A stretch of 64,000 nucleotides of DNA, from NCBI GenBank assembly GCA_040772085.1, contig JAXGYU010000001.1, forward strand, positions 992,001-1,056,000, written 5' to 3'. How positions within the stretch are numbered: the stretch's first letter is position 1; each line of letters starts with the position of its first letter. The stretch is from JAXGMV01 sp040772085 (GTDB lineage Bacteria; Chloroflexota; Anaerolineae; Anaerolineales; Anaerolineaceae). The translations under genes were made by a program, and so were the position numbers. Under the pieces are notes generated by a model that searched no databases, was not told where the DNA came from, and worked only from the letters and a program-made list of their open reading frames with translations. Shown in pieces: positions 25,703-32,991 of this stretch.

Positions 25703-26449
25703 TCAGCGCGGATTGCGCTTGCCCAATGATGCCAGATAAATGGCAAACTTGGATTCACCATCCACGTCAATCAGCGCGTTGACATCTTCATCGCGGAAGG
25801 CGGCAATGGCGCACACGCCGCAATTGAGCTGCGTAGCCGCCAGGTAAAGATTCTGGCAAATGTGGCCGGCATCGAGATGAACGTAGCGGTAGCCGCGCTC
25901 GGCGTAGCGCCAGTAGAGCCGCTCGAAAACCGCAGCCCAGATGAAGGTGACAGCGGATTCAAGCACCTGCTTCTGACCACGGGTCGCGTCCATCAGCTTC
26001 TCGGCGATCTTGTCATCCTGCACCTGGCAATGGAGCGCCGATTCGAGAGCGTAGTAGCGGTAAATGCCTGGCTTCAGCCCCTCGACATGATTGATCATCA
26101 GGTAATGGTCGATGGCGTGCTTGCCGCCGGCTGCCGGCACGGTGCGGACAGTGGTCTTATTGGGGATGAGGCGCTGGACGCCTGCCGTCATCCACAGGAA
26201 ATAGCTGAGCTCGTTGAAGGTGAGCGGTGTATCGGCATACGAGCGCAGGGTACGGCGCATCTCCACCATGGCGCGTAAATCGGCTGGCGGGAAGTGCAGC
26301 ATGTCGGGTGAGGTAATCGGGATCAATTCGGCGCCTTCAGGCGGGCTGGATTCCAGCGGTGGCAGCGGAATCCCCTGCTCCTGCGGCGAAACGGAAATTT
26401 TATCGTAGTAGCTGTCACGCATGAATTCAGAGCCGGCATTATTAACCAT
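25703..26449 (-). CDS. SagB/ThcOx-type flavin oxidoreductase
   Basis: A 248-residue nitroreductase-fold protein. R-R-T-L-R-S-Y (about residues 60-66), the P-A-A-G-G-K-H-A-I-D-H-Y segment (about 103-114, the usual P-S-x-G-x-x-x-x-x-x-x-Y) and D-A-G-H-I-C-Q-N-L-Y-L-A-A (about 193-205) match the SagB family. These enzymes use FMN; some oxidise azolines in peptide natural products. No cyclodehydratase or precursor peptide gene is nearby. The start at 26449 follows GAGGAG by 8 nt. Confidence 0.9.
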   Translation of the reverse strand: MVNNAGSEFMRDSYYDKISVSPQEQGIPLPPLESSPPEGAELIPITSPDMLHFPPADLRAMVEMRRTLRSYADTPLTFNELSYFLWMTAGVQRLIPNKTTVRTVPAAGGKHAIDHYLMINHVEGLKPGIYRYYALESALHCQVQDDKIAEKLMDATRGQKQVLESAVTFIWAAVFERLYWRYAERGYRYVHLDAGHICQNLYLAATQLNCGVCAIAAFRDEDVNALIDVDGESKFAIYLASLGKRNPR

Positions 26450-26497
26450 GGCAAACACTCCTCAAATCAAGTTGAATTTATTATAGAGGCGATTGTC

Positions 26498-26526
26498 TTG
26501 CAGGCTGCGCTGAACCTTGCTATAAT
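26498..26526 (+). promoter_or_regulatory. Promoter of tRNA-Val
   Basis: TTGCAG (26498-26503), a 17-nt spacer and a perfect TATAAT (26521-26526), placing the transcript start just before the tRNA at 26539. Confidence 0.8.
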
Positions 26527-26538
26527 CTTGGAACTGTT

Positions 26539-26613
<75 letters not shown>

Positions 26614-26616
26614 CTT

Positions 26617-26936
26617 TTCATTTAAGTCACATTCAGGCAAGAACCAATATGTAGGGATGCGGCACGCCGCATCCGCTTCCACCAAACATATCAGGCAAAT
26701 GGATGGCGCGTCCGACTGGACAGCTACGCTAGTGCGCCATCCCTACCATTCATTAGAGTCTCACATTCAGGCGAGAGGCATTTAGGGATGCGGCATCCTT
26801 ACAGCATCGCTACGCTGACGCCACATCCACTTGCTCCGAACTTCCGCGGCAGACGGATGGCACTTTCGACTGGACAGCCACGCTAGTGCGCCACCCCTAC
26901 CATTCATTTGAGCCACAATCAGGCGAAGTACCTTAA
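26617..26936. repeat. Two and a part copies of an intergenic repeat
   Basis: Three starts of the same unit are seen near 26617, 26747 and 26901, each opening C/T-ATTCATT-like and then a CA-ATTCAGGC-like box. The first two run about 130 and 155 nt and share a block with GGACAGC, ACGCTAGTGCGCCA and CCCTACCATTCATT. Each unit contains GGATGCGGC-type inverted arms; in the first copy 26655-26674 is a near-perfect 9-bp hairpin, and 26701-26709 pairs with 26734-26742. There is no open reading frame. It looks like a non-coding dispersed element of the REP or MITE kind. Confidence 0.7.
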
Positions 26937-26972
26937 GTGAGAGCCCCCGCGCCGAACCCATAAAACGCAAAC

Positions 26973-26992
26973 GGCACGGATAAATCCGTGCC
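26973..26992. repeat. Palindromic element GGCACGGAT/ATCCGTGCC
   Basis: A perfect 9-bp inverted repeat with a 2-nt centre. It lies between the larger repeats and the 3' end of the GT-C gene. No U-run follows on the minus strand, so it is likelier a dispersed palindrome than a terminator. Confidence 0.6.
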
Positions 26993-27031
26993 CTACAGCC
27001 AGGATCTCAATCGTTGATGTAAACGAGAGAA

Positions 27032-28693
27032 TTATCTAATCAACGGCAGCAGCCTGGACACGTTCACCCAGATCTGCGCCAGCATCAATGCCAGGATCGT
27101 CCCTTCTGCCAGATTCACAAGCCCGCGGTTGACCGGCTTGCGCACAATCAGGCTGTCGTAAATTCCATAGACGCCGCCCGCGAATGGCAGGAACAGTGGG
27201 ATCATATACTGCGATGATTTCACCGCGACAAAGTACACCAGGTAGCCGCCCAGCATAATCACCCACCCTAGCAGAACGTCGTAATAAACTTTCTCCCTGC
27301 TCAGGAAAATGCCGCTCAGGATCGATAGCACGAGAAAGGCGCTGAACCAGTTGGCAGTAAATTGCGTGTCAAAGAACGGCAGCCAGACTTCCCATCCGGT
27401 GCGGTAGATATTATCGACATCAGGCTCAGCGTAGCCGATCGCCATCTCAACCTTCTTCTCGTCGAAAATAGCAGCCAGTTTCGTGCGGGCGCCAGCCTCA
27501 AACAGGTAGGGGCTGCTCAGGAAAACAACCAGCAGCATCAGAGCGACGAATAGTAACCCCCGTCCGAAACCCTGCCGCAATGTCACCCTTCTGGTGAATA
27601 CACCGTACAAGAGATAACCACCAACGGAGAGGACGAAGAAAGCGCCGTAGACGCGCGTTGAGATGGACAACCCGCAAAACAAGGCGGCAAGATAGAAGTT
27701 ACAGCCGAAACGCAGCGCGTCCCGCCGCAGGAAGAAGATTACCAGCACGATGAAGAGCGCGTTCAGCCCATCCGGGTGCCAGAATTGCCGGTTATACCCA
27801 TCCATGCCGCTCATCGTCAGCAACAGAATCAATAGCAGCACCGAGCGCCAGAAACTGCGCAATCTGTCCGCCAGGTAAACGACGACCAACGCAGCCAAAA
27901 GCAGCGGCAGCACGCTGGTGACCTGTCTTAGCAGCAGCATATTGACCTGCAAATTGCGTTCGAACCCGTCGCCAGTCAGCCACTTTACCGGCAGTAAAAC
28001 GAGTTGTGAGAGGGCATAGAACGGATAGCCGTAGTGGTAATCCTCGTAAATGAAGATATGGTAGAGGGTCGCCCGCAGATCATCGCCGGGCTTCATGCTG
28101 TCCATCAAAATCGGATACATCACCGCTTCATCACTCGACTGGCGGAAGAAAGCTTCATAATCATCGGCGCCGCGCCAGTTGACAAAACCGTACGCAACGA
28201 ACACTACCAGAATGATGACCAGCATGACAGTCAACGTCAGCCTTTGCGCCGGCATGAGCGAACTGAGCCGCGGCAGCGGACACAGCTCCCGCACCACACC
28301 GCGCCAATGACGCGTAACCCATGCCGTCACGAATGCCAGAGCGAGCAGCCACGTGAGCACCGGTCGCAGCGACGCCGGGAAGAACAGCCAGGTAAACAGC
28401 AACGCCCACCCCAGCACACCAATCGCCAGCATCGCCAGCCAGAAGGACGCCTTGCCGTTTTGTTTCGGTTGCAGCCACGCATTCAGCTTCTCGAGCAACC
28501 CGTCAGACTGAAGGAATTTCCAGTAAAAGTACAGGCAGAACATCGCTGCAGCGAACAAAAAAGCCCCCAGCGCCAGCCGGTAACCTGAGTAACCGAACAG
28601 AACGGCTGAGTCGGACCCGGAAGGCTGGCTGAACAACCAGAGGATGCAGATCAGCGCCAAAGTTTCCAGAAACAGGGTGGCACGCCTGACCAT
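27032..28693 (-). CDS. Polytopic membrane glycosyltransferase-like protein (GT-C)
   Basis: A 553-residue membrane protein with about twelve hydrophobic helices. The first large extracytoplasmic loop has an R-G-A-D-D-Y-E-A motif (about residue 170) and a Y-H-Y-G-Y-P-F-Y segment (about 215). F-W-H-P-D-G-L-N lies near 305. This arrangement matches GT39/PMT-like transferases that use polyprenyl-linked sugars. The start at ATG 28693 is preferred; an in-frame GTG lies 24 nt upstream and neither has a textbook ribosome-binding site. Divergent from mntP. Confidence 0.8.
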   Translation of the reverse strand: MVRRATLFLETLALICILWLFSQPSGSDSAVLFGYSGYRLALGAFLFAAAMFCLYFYWKFLQSDGLLEKLNAWLQPKQNGKASFWLAMLAIGVLGWALLFTWLFFPASLRPVLTWLLALAFVTAWVTRHWRGVVRELCPLPRLSSLMPAQRLTLTVMLVIILVVFVAYGFVNWRGADDYEAFFRQSSDEAVMYPILMDSMKPGDDLRATLYHIFIYEDYHYGYPFYALSQLVLLPVKWLTGDGFERNLQVNMLLLRQVTSVLPLLLAALVVVYLADRLRSFWRSVLLLILLLTMSGMDGYNRQFWHPDGLNALFIVLVIFFLRRDALRFGCNFYLAALFCGLSISTRVYGAFFVLSVGGYLLYGVFTRRVTLRQGFGRGLLFVALMLLVVFLSSPYLFEAGARTKLAAIFDEKKVEMAIGYAEPDVDNIYRTGWEVWLPFFDTQFTANWFSAFLVLSILSGIFLSREKVYYDVLLGWVIMLGGYLVYFVAVKSSQYMIPLFLPFAGGVYGIYDSLIVRKPVNRGLVNLAEGTILALMLAQIWVNVSRLLPLIR

Positions 28694-28785
28694 GCTGCTT
28701 GAAATTTGTCCTCGCACAAAACTAGTTTACCATCGCCAAAGCACTCCGGGCTGTTTGCGGAATGGTAAAATTGTTGCGCTGTTCT

Positions 28786-29361
28786 ATGGGACTCCTCACA
28801 ACGCTCATCCTCTCTCTCAGCCTGGCCATGGATTGTTTCGCGGTCGCGCTGGGCATTGGCACCTCGCCAGTGCCGATCACCAGACGGCTGATCTTCCGCA
28901 TCAGCTACCACTTCGGGCTATTTCAAGGCGTGATGACGCTGATTGGCTGGTTGGCCGGCACATCCATCGTTAACCTGATTAAGGATTATGACCACTGGAT
29001 CGCCTTTGCTCTGCTCGCCTGGGTCGGCATCAAGATGATCCGTGAAGGGATGAGCAGCGAGCAGGAGGAAGTTGACACGCAGGCATTGTCCGATCCCTCA
29101 CGCGGGCGGTCCCTGGTGATGCTTTCGGTCGCAACCAGCATTGACGCGCTGGCAGTCGGCTTGAGCCTGGCGCTGCTGAACGCCAACATCCTGTTGGCTT
29201 CCTTCAGCATCGGCGTAACATCCTCCCTGCTGTCATTCGGCGGATTGCTGATCGGCAACCGCCTCTCCGAGAAGTTCGGCAAACGGGTGGAGATTTTGGG
29301 CGGTCTTGTACTGCTCTTCATTGGCTTGCGCATCATGTACAGCCATCTGACAGGCGGTTGA
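28786..29361 (+). CDS. mntP: Manganese efflux pump MntP
   Basis: A 191-residue member of the MntP (YebN) family. Six hydrophobic helices form two related halves, each with a conserved Asp-containing helix: S-L-A-M-D-C-F-A-V-A (about residues 11-20) and S-I-D-A-L-A-V-G (about 120-127). It exports Mn2+ across the inner membrane. The start at 28786 gives the usual family N-terminus. A TAAAAT -10 lies 14 nt upstream, so the leader would be very short. No yybP-ykoY riboswitch is visible upstream. Confidence 0.9.
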   Translation: MGLLTTLILSLSLAMDCFAVALGIGTSPVPITRRLIFRISYHFGLFQGVMTLIGWLAGTSIVNLIKDYDHWIAFALLAWVGIKMIREGMSSEQEEVDTQALSDPSRGRSLVMLSVATSIDALAVGLSLALLNANILLASFSIGVTSSLLSFGGLLIGNRLSEKFGKRVEILGGLVLLFIGLRIMYSHLTGG

Positions 29362-29428
29362 TACAATCACCGCGATGCCAAAAGAACTGCTCGCGCATCC
29401 TCTGAGCAATTAATGCGTTTCAACGTAA

Positions 29429-29779
29429 CTAACTTTTGTTTATCCCAAGGGCTTTCAGTCCGGCATCCATCATCTCGCCGCTTTCAATCAACGCCGCTAC
29501 TCGCTTCAGATTTCTCTGCGAGGTCGTCCCTTTTTTATGCCGGGGAGTGAATTTCTGCAGGTAAGATTGCGTATCGAATTTGCGTCTGGTACTTTCACTC
29601 CAGCCAAAACACAAGCCCTGGTCGAGCACCTGGTCAAATGACACCGATGTGTGACCAGCCTCTTTTTTATACAGCCTCAGCCATATCCCTTGATGCGACA
29701 TGTGGTTTTTCTTCAGCCAGTCTCTGAGTGACTTTGCGTCTTCAAACTCAAGAATCGGCAATCCGAGTAGCTCATCCAT
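29429..29779 (-). CDS. YdeI-like (bacteriocin-protection family) protein
   Basis: A 116-residue protein. The W-L-K-K-N-H segment (about residues 19-24), G-I-W-L-R-L-Y-K-K (about 29-37), G-L-C-F-G-W (about 54-59) and F-T-P-R-H-K (about 75-80) match the short YdeI family. In most members G-W is followed by I-D-G; here it is S-E-S. The function is unclear; some members affect sensitivity to antimicrobial peptides. TATACT ends 7 nt before the chosen ATG with no ribosome-binding site. Confidence 0.82.
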   Translation of the reverse strand: MDELLGLPILEFEDAKSLRDWLKKNHMSHQGIWLRLYKKEAGHTSVSFDQVLDQGLCFGWSESTRRKFDTQSYLQKFTPRHKKGTTSQRNLKRVAALIESGEMMDAGLKALGINKS

Positions 29780-29786
29780 GCGCTTG

Positions 29787-29792
29787 AGTATA
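29787..29792 (-). promoter_or_regulatory. -10 box for the YdeI-like gene, leaderless-type
   Basis: TATACT on the minus strand, 7 nt upstream of the ATG at 29779. Confidence 0.45.
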
Positions 29793-29931
29793 GCAAAACG
29801 GCTTCCCGAAATCCATCTTTCAGATGCCCGCGACACGCCAGCATTGATTTTCTTACTTGTACTTACTTTGCTAACAGACTAGAATTAGATTATTAGACGT
29901 CATCTACATACATTGAAAGGATGGAGTAAAA

Positions 29932-30531
29932 ATGGCCGAACCTAAAAAGAAAAAGAGCATTCTGGATTCGCTGATCGACGCCGTAACCGATCGTGACGAG
30001 AAAGCCGCGGCAGAAGCCGCCCAAAAAGAATTTGAGGCGAAGAAAGCAGCCGAAGCCGAAGCTGCCAAGAAACACCTCGAGTCCGTGAAAGCTGAAGCCG
30101 CAGCAGCGAAGAAAGCTGCCGCGGACGCCGCAGCCAAGAAGGTTGCTGACGCGGCCGCTGCCAAAACAGCCGCTGAAGAAGCTGCCAAAAAAGCGCTTGA
30201 AGCTGACCGCCTGGAAAAGCTGGAGCGTGAAAAAATCCGCCAGACTGTCGCAGCTTCCCAAGCGAAATTCGAAGCCGAGAAACTGGCTGCCGAAGCCGAA
30301 AAAGCCAAATACCTCAAGCTTGATCACAAGGTCAGCTATGAGGATACCCTGAGCGGCATGGCGCTGCATTATTATGGCACTGCGGTCCGCGATTACTGGT
30401 GGCTGATCTATGAAGCCAACAAGGACGTCATCGGTGACGATTACAAGAAGATGAAACCCGGAATGGTTCTGAAGATCCCCAAACTGACGGATGAGCAGAA
30501 AGCGGACATCAAGAAGAGGAAAACCGGTTAA
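29932..30531 (+). CDS. Cytosolic Ala/Lys-rich coiled-coil protein with C-terminal LysM
   Basis: A 199-residue protein with no signal peptide. Residues about 20-125 are almost entirely Ala, Lys and Glu in long helical or coiled-coil runs. Residues about 135-187 form one LysM domain (D-T-L-S-G-M-A-L-H-Y-Y-G, W-L-I-Y-E-A-N-K-D-V-I, P-G-M-V-L-K-I-P). The LysM resembles that of the cytosolic potassium-binding protein YgaU/Kbp more than that of wall hydrolases. Strong ribosome-binding site (GGATGGAG). The stop codon overlaps the start of the next gene by 1 base, so the two products may work together. Confidence 0.8.
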   Translation: MAEPKKKKSILDSLIDAVTDRDEKAAAEAAQKEFEAKKAAEAEAAKKHLESVKAEAAAAKKAAADAAAKKVADAAAAKTAAEEAAKKALEADRLEKLEREKIRQTVAASQAKFEAEKLAAEAEKAKYLKLDHKVSYEDTLSGMALHYYGTAVRDYWWLIYEANKDVIGDDYKKMKPGMVLKIPKLTDEQKADIKKRKTG

Positions 30532-31637
30532 TGACGAACGCACCTGTTGATCTTGCTACTTTATTCCAGGCTGTGACCCAATCGCTGGCTGAGAATCAGA
30601 GCCAGTTGAACGCGGCTGATGAATATAACCATGACCACGGTGACAACATGGTCGAGGTCTTCTCGACCATCACCAAAGCGATCGAAGCCAAGCCAAAGGC
30701 AACGCCTGAAAAACAGCTCAGCCACGCGGCGAAGGTTTTGCAACGCACCGGCACCAGCGGCTCCGCCGCGCTCTACGGGGAGACCCTGTCTGCCGCGTCC
30801 AAAACAGTGGGCAGTAACGGGCTGACGCTGGAAAACGCCATGCCCTTCCTGCAGACCCTGCTGGGCGGCTCCGCGACGCAGGCCGCGCCGCAAGCGCCTT
30901 CCAAACCGCAGCCCAAACGACCGGCTAGCAAACCCAAGCCTCCCGCGGATGACCCGCTCTCAACCCTGCTCTCAGGGATGGAGAACGCGCAGCAATTGCC
31001 GCAATCCGGTGGTGGTCAACAACCTACGCAGCCTGCCGGCGGTGATCTGCTCTCGACCCTGCTGGGTGGTTTGACCTCCGGCAGCGAGCAGCCGCAGCAA
31101 AGCAGCTCCGGCGACATGACCGGTGATCTGCTCAGCACACTGCTCGGCGGCATGACGGCAGGACAGCCGCAGCAGCAACAACAGCAACAGCAGCCTGCCG
31201 GCGGTGACCTGCTCTCGACCCTGCTCGGTGGTCTGACCTCAGGCGGCGAACAGCAGTCTGCTCCTCAGCAATCTGCTGGCGGCGGAGATCTGCTCTCGAC
31301 GCTGCTGACCGGCATGATGAGCTCAGGCTCGGGCGGCAGCAGCCAGTCACAATCTGACCCATCCAGCGAGCTGATCGGCAGCCTGTTTTCCAGTCTGGCA
31401 GGCGGCGGCTCGAGCAGTAATGTTCAACAGCAATCCTCCGGCATGGATATCGGCGATTTGATCCGCATCGGGCTGGCGTATATGCAAGCCAAGCAGCAGG
31501 GCAAGTCAACCATCGAAGCGCTGGTTGCCGCGGTTCTGGGCAACAGCAGAACCGGCAAGCAAGGCTATCGCAAGGATTCCGGTGAATTGATTGCCGGCAC
31601 GATCCTGCAAATGCTGAGCGGCGCTGGCGCCAGATAA
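30531..31637 (+). CDS. DhaL/DAK2-fold-like protein split by a repeat-rich insert
   Basis: A 368-residue protein. The N-terminus (about residues 8-125) matches the DhaL/DAK2 helical barrel: L-N-A-A-D-E-Y-N-H-D-H-G-D-N-M (26-40) aligns with the ADP-Mg loop, and T-S-G-S-A-A-L-Y-G (75-83) with the S-G-x-L-Y-G segment. Residues about 125-300 are a Pro/Gln/Ser/Gly-rich insert with five to six repeats of D-L-L-S-T-L-L-G-G-L/M. The end (about 305-368), with Y-R-K-D-S-G-E-L-I-A-G, resembles the DhaL C-terminal helices. Two of three metal Asp positions seem kept. Kinase activity is doubtful. Coupled to the LysM gene. Confidence 0.65.
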   Translation: MTNAPVDLATLFQAVTQSLAENQSQLNAADEYNHDHGDNMVEVFSTITKAIEAKPKATPEKQLSHAAKVLQRTGTSGSAALYGETLSAASKTVGSNGLTLENAMPFLQTLLGGSATQAAPQAPSKPQPKRPASKPKPPADDPLSTLLSGMENAQQLPQSGGGQQPTQPAGGDLLSTLLGGLTSGSEQPQQSSSGDMTGDLLSTLLGGMTAGQPQQQQQQQQPAGGDLLSTLLGGLTSGGEQQSAPQQSAGGGDLLSTLLTGMMSSGSGGSSQSQSDPSSELIGSLFSSLAGGGSSSNVQQQSSGMDIGDLIRIGLAYMQAKQQGKSTIEALVAAVLGNSRTGKQGYRKDSGELIAGTILQMLSGAGAR

Positions 31638-31662
31638 TTTCAGACAGTTCGGATTTGTGACC

Positions 31663-31695
31663 AGGAGCAGCTGCGTGTCGGCTGCTCCTTTTCTT
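31663..31695 (+). terminator. Intrinsic terminator of the LysM/DhaL-like operon
   Basis: A perfect 9-bp stem (31663-31671 with 31681-31689) and 9-nt loop, followed by TTTCTT. Confidence 0.85.
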
Positions 31696-31960
31696 CCCAG
31701 GCGCTGGTTGATTAATCATATGATTCCCAACCGGTCAATCCTGTTCACGGTCATATCCATTTATGCAATACAATAAAGGGTAAGACCCTGATCATCTGAT
31801 GACGTGATTGACCGCTTTCGCAATTCAAAGCCAATAATTGCGCCAGCAGACAACAGCAGGGATATAGTCACCGTTTCATTGGCGTGTAATAAATGCTGGG
31901 GGTCAGCCACCAAGGCAGCAATTCCGGAGAATCAGATTCTGGATGGACTGGAGGGCAGGA
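31696..31960 (+). promoter_or_regulatory. Non-coding upstream region of the P-II-like operon
   Basis: No gene is seen in these 265 bases. A perfect 12-bp palindrome AATCATATGATT is at 31714-31725, flanked by GGTTG and CAACC arms. A TACAAT at 31769-31774 could be a -10 with a poor -35. The leader would be long, about 180 nt, and ends with the GGAGGG ribosome-binding site at 31950-31955. Confidence 0.35.
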
Positions 31961-32662
31961 ATGCAGCAAGCCGACACAAACACAGTGCCATATTCACTCC
32001 TGGTCATCATTGTTCATCGTGGCACAGGCAAACAGGTGCTTGAGTTCTGCGGCGCGCATGGCGCCAAGGAAGCCATTCGCTATATGGGCGAAGGGACGGA
32101 CAAACGCCAGCTGCTAAAAGTCCTGGGGCTGGATGAAGTGGAACGGGATGTGGTGACGATGGTCATTCCCATCGAACAGGAACGCCTGATTCTCGACGAG
32201 GTCAGATCCGCGTTTTCACTCTATCGCCCCGGCACTGGCATCGCGTTCACGCTGCCCCTCGTCTATGTGCTCAAGAGCCGTGAAAAAAAACATATCCGCT
32301 TCCAGTCACCAGACCTCGAAATTACACCTGACAATTCGACCGGCTACGTTCTCATGCTGGCAATCTGGAATAAAGGTGTATCCGCCCAGTTGTTCGAATT
32401 TTTCTCAGCCACTCCCTGGTTTGGCGGCACGCTGGTCAAAGCCGTCGGACAGACAGCCAGTCTGGAACATGCGCTCAACATTCAGGTTGAACCCGCCAAA
32501 GAAGTCCTGATGATGATCATTTCAAAGGAAAAAGTGAATCAATTGATAGATATCCTCGATGAGCAGGTCGGGCTCAGGCAGCAGAATACCGGCATTCTCG
32601 CGGTCATGGAAATTAGTTGGGTGGTTGGGTTATTTGAGCAGGAAACGAGGACGCGATCATGA
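31961..32662 (+). CDS. Tandem P-II-like signalling protein
   Basis: A 233-residue protein made of two ferredoxin-like P-II-type domains. The first (about residues 9-105) begins L-L-V-I-I-V-H-R-G-T-G and ends G-I-A-F-T-L-P-L-V-Y-V. The second (about 130-225) begins Y-V-L-M-L-A-I-W-N-K-G-V and ends G-I-L-A-V-M-E-I. Both lack the uridylylated Tyr T-loop of GlnB. The start follows GGAGGG by 5 nt. It overlaps the next P-II-like gene by 4 bases. Such proteins bind nucleotides or small ligands; no transporter or enzyme partner is adjacent. Confidence 0.72.
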   Translation: MQQADTNTVPYSLLVIIVHRGTGKQVLEFCGAHGAKEAIRYMGEGTDKRQLLKVLGLDEVERDVVTMVIPIEQERLILDEVRSAFSLYRPGTGIAFTLPLVYVLKSREKKHIRFQSPDLEITPDNSTGYVLMLAIWNKGVSAQLFEFFSATPWFGGTLVKAVGQTASLEHALNIQVEPAKEVLMMIISKEKVNQLIDILDEQVGLRQQNTGILAVMEISWVVGLFEQETRTRS

Positions 32663-32991
32663 CCGATTACATGCTGTTGGTCAATACGCCGCAAGGGCAA
32701 GCCAAAGAGGTGATCGAAACGGCTGAACGCGCCGGATCAAAAGGCGCGACCATCCTGCCCGGCATCATGGCAACCATTCTCGAGCAGCCGGTGCGCCTCG
32801 ACAAGGAAGAGCCTCTGATGGAAACCGTTTTGATCCTGGCGCCGGAAGCGCTGGCAGAAACACTGATAGCCGAGATCGAGGCGCTATTCATCGGTCAAAA
32901 GGAACACAATGGCTCAATATTTGTCACCCCTGTCAATCAGGTGATTGGCACTGCATTTGATATGAGTGCGGAGGAAGACCGTGGAGGTTAA
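32659..32991 (+). CDS. P-II-like protein, single domain
   Basis: A 110-residue protein with one P-II-type domain: Y-M-L-L-V-N-T-P-Q-G-Q-A-K-E-V-I-E (residues 4-20), a long loop, then M-E-T-V-L-I-L-A-P near 54 and G-S-I-F-V-T-P-V near 86. It is translated by overlap with the tandem P-II gene. Its TAA stop shares the palindromic TTAA with the stop of the convergent Vps62-like gene. Confidence 0.7.
   Translation: MTDYMLLVNTPQGQAKEVIETAERAGSKGATILPGIMATILEQPVRLDKEEPLMETVLILAPEALAETLIAEIEALFIGQKEHNGSIFVTPVNQVIGTAFDMSAEEDRGG

Noticed and set aside
26617..26936. Possible CRISPR array
   Set aside because: The units are 130-155 nt, imperfect and without short identical repeats and unique spacers.
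28694..28785. Manganese riboswitch (yybP-ykoY) before mntP
   Set aside because: The gap to the divergent gene is under 100 nt and no fitting structure is seen; the leader would be only a few nucleotides.
31160..31195. CAG/CAA trinucleotide run
   Set aside because: It encodes the Gln stretch inside the DhaL-like protein's low-complexity insert; it is not an independent repeat element or CRISPR.
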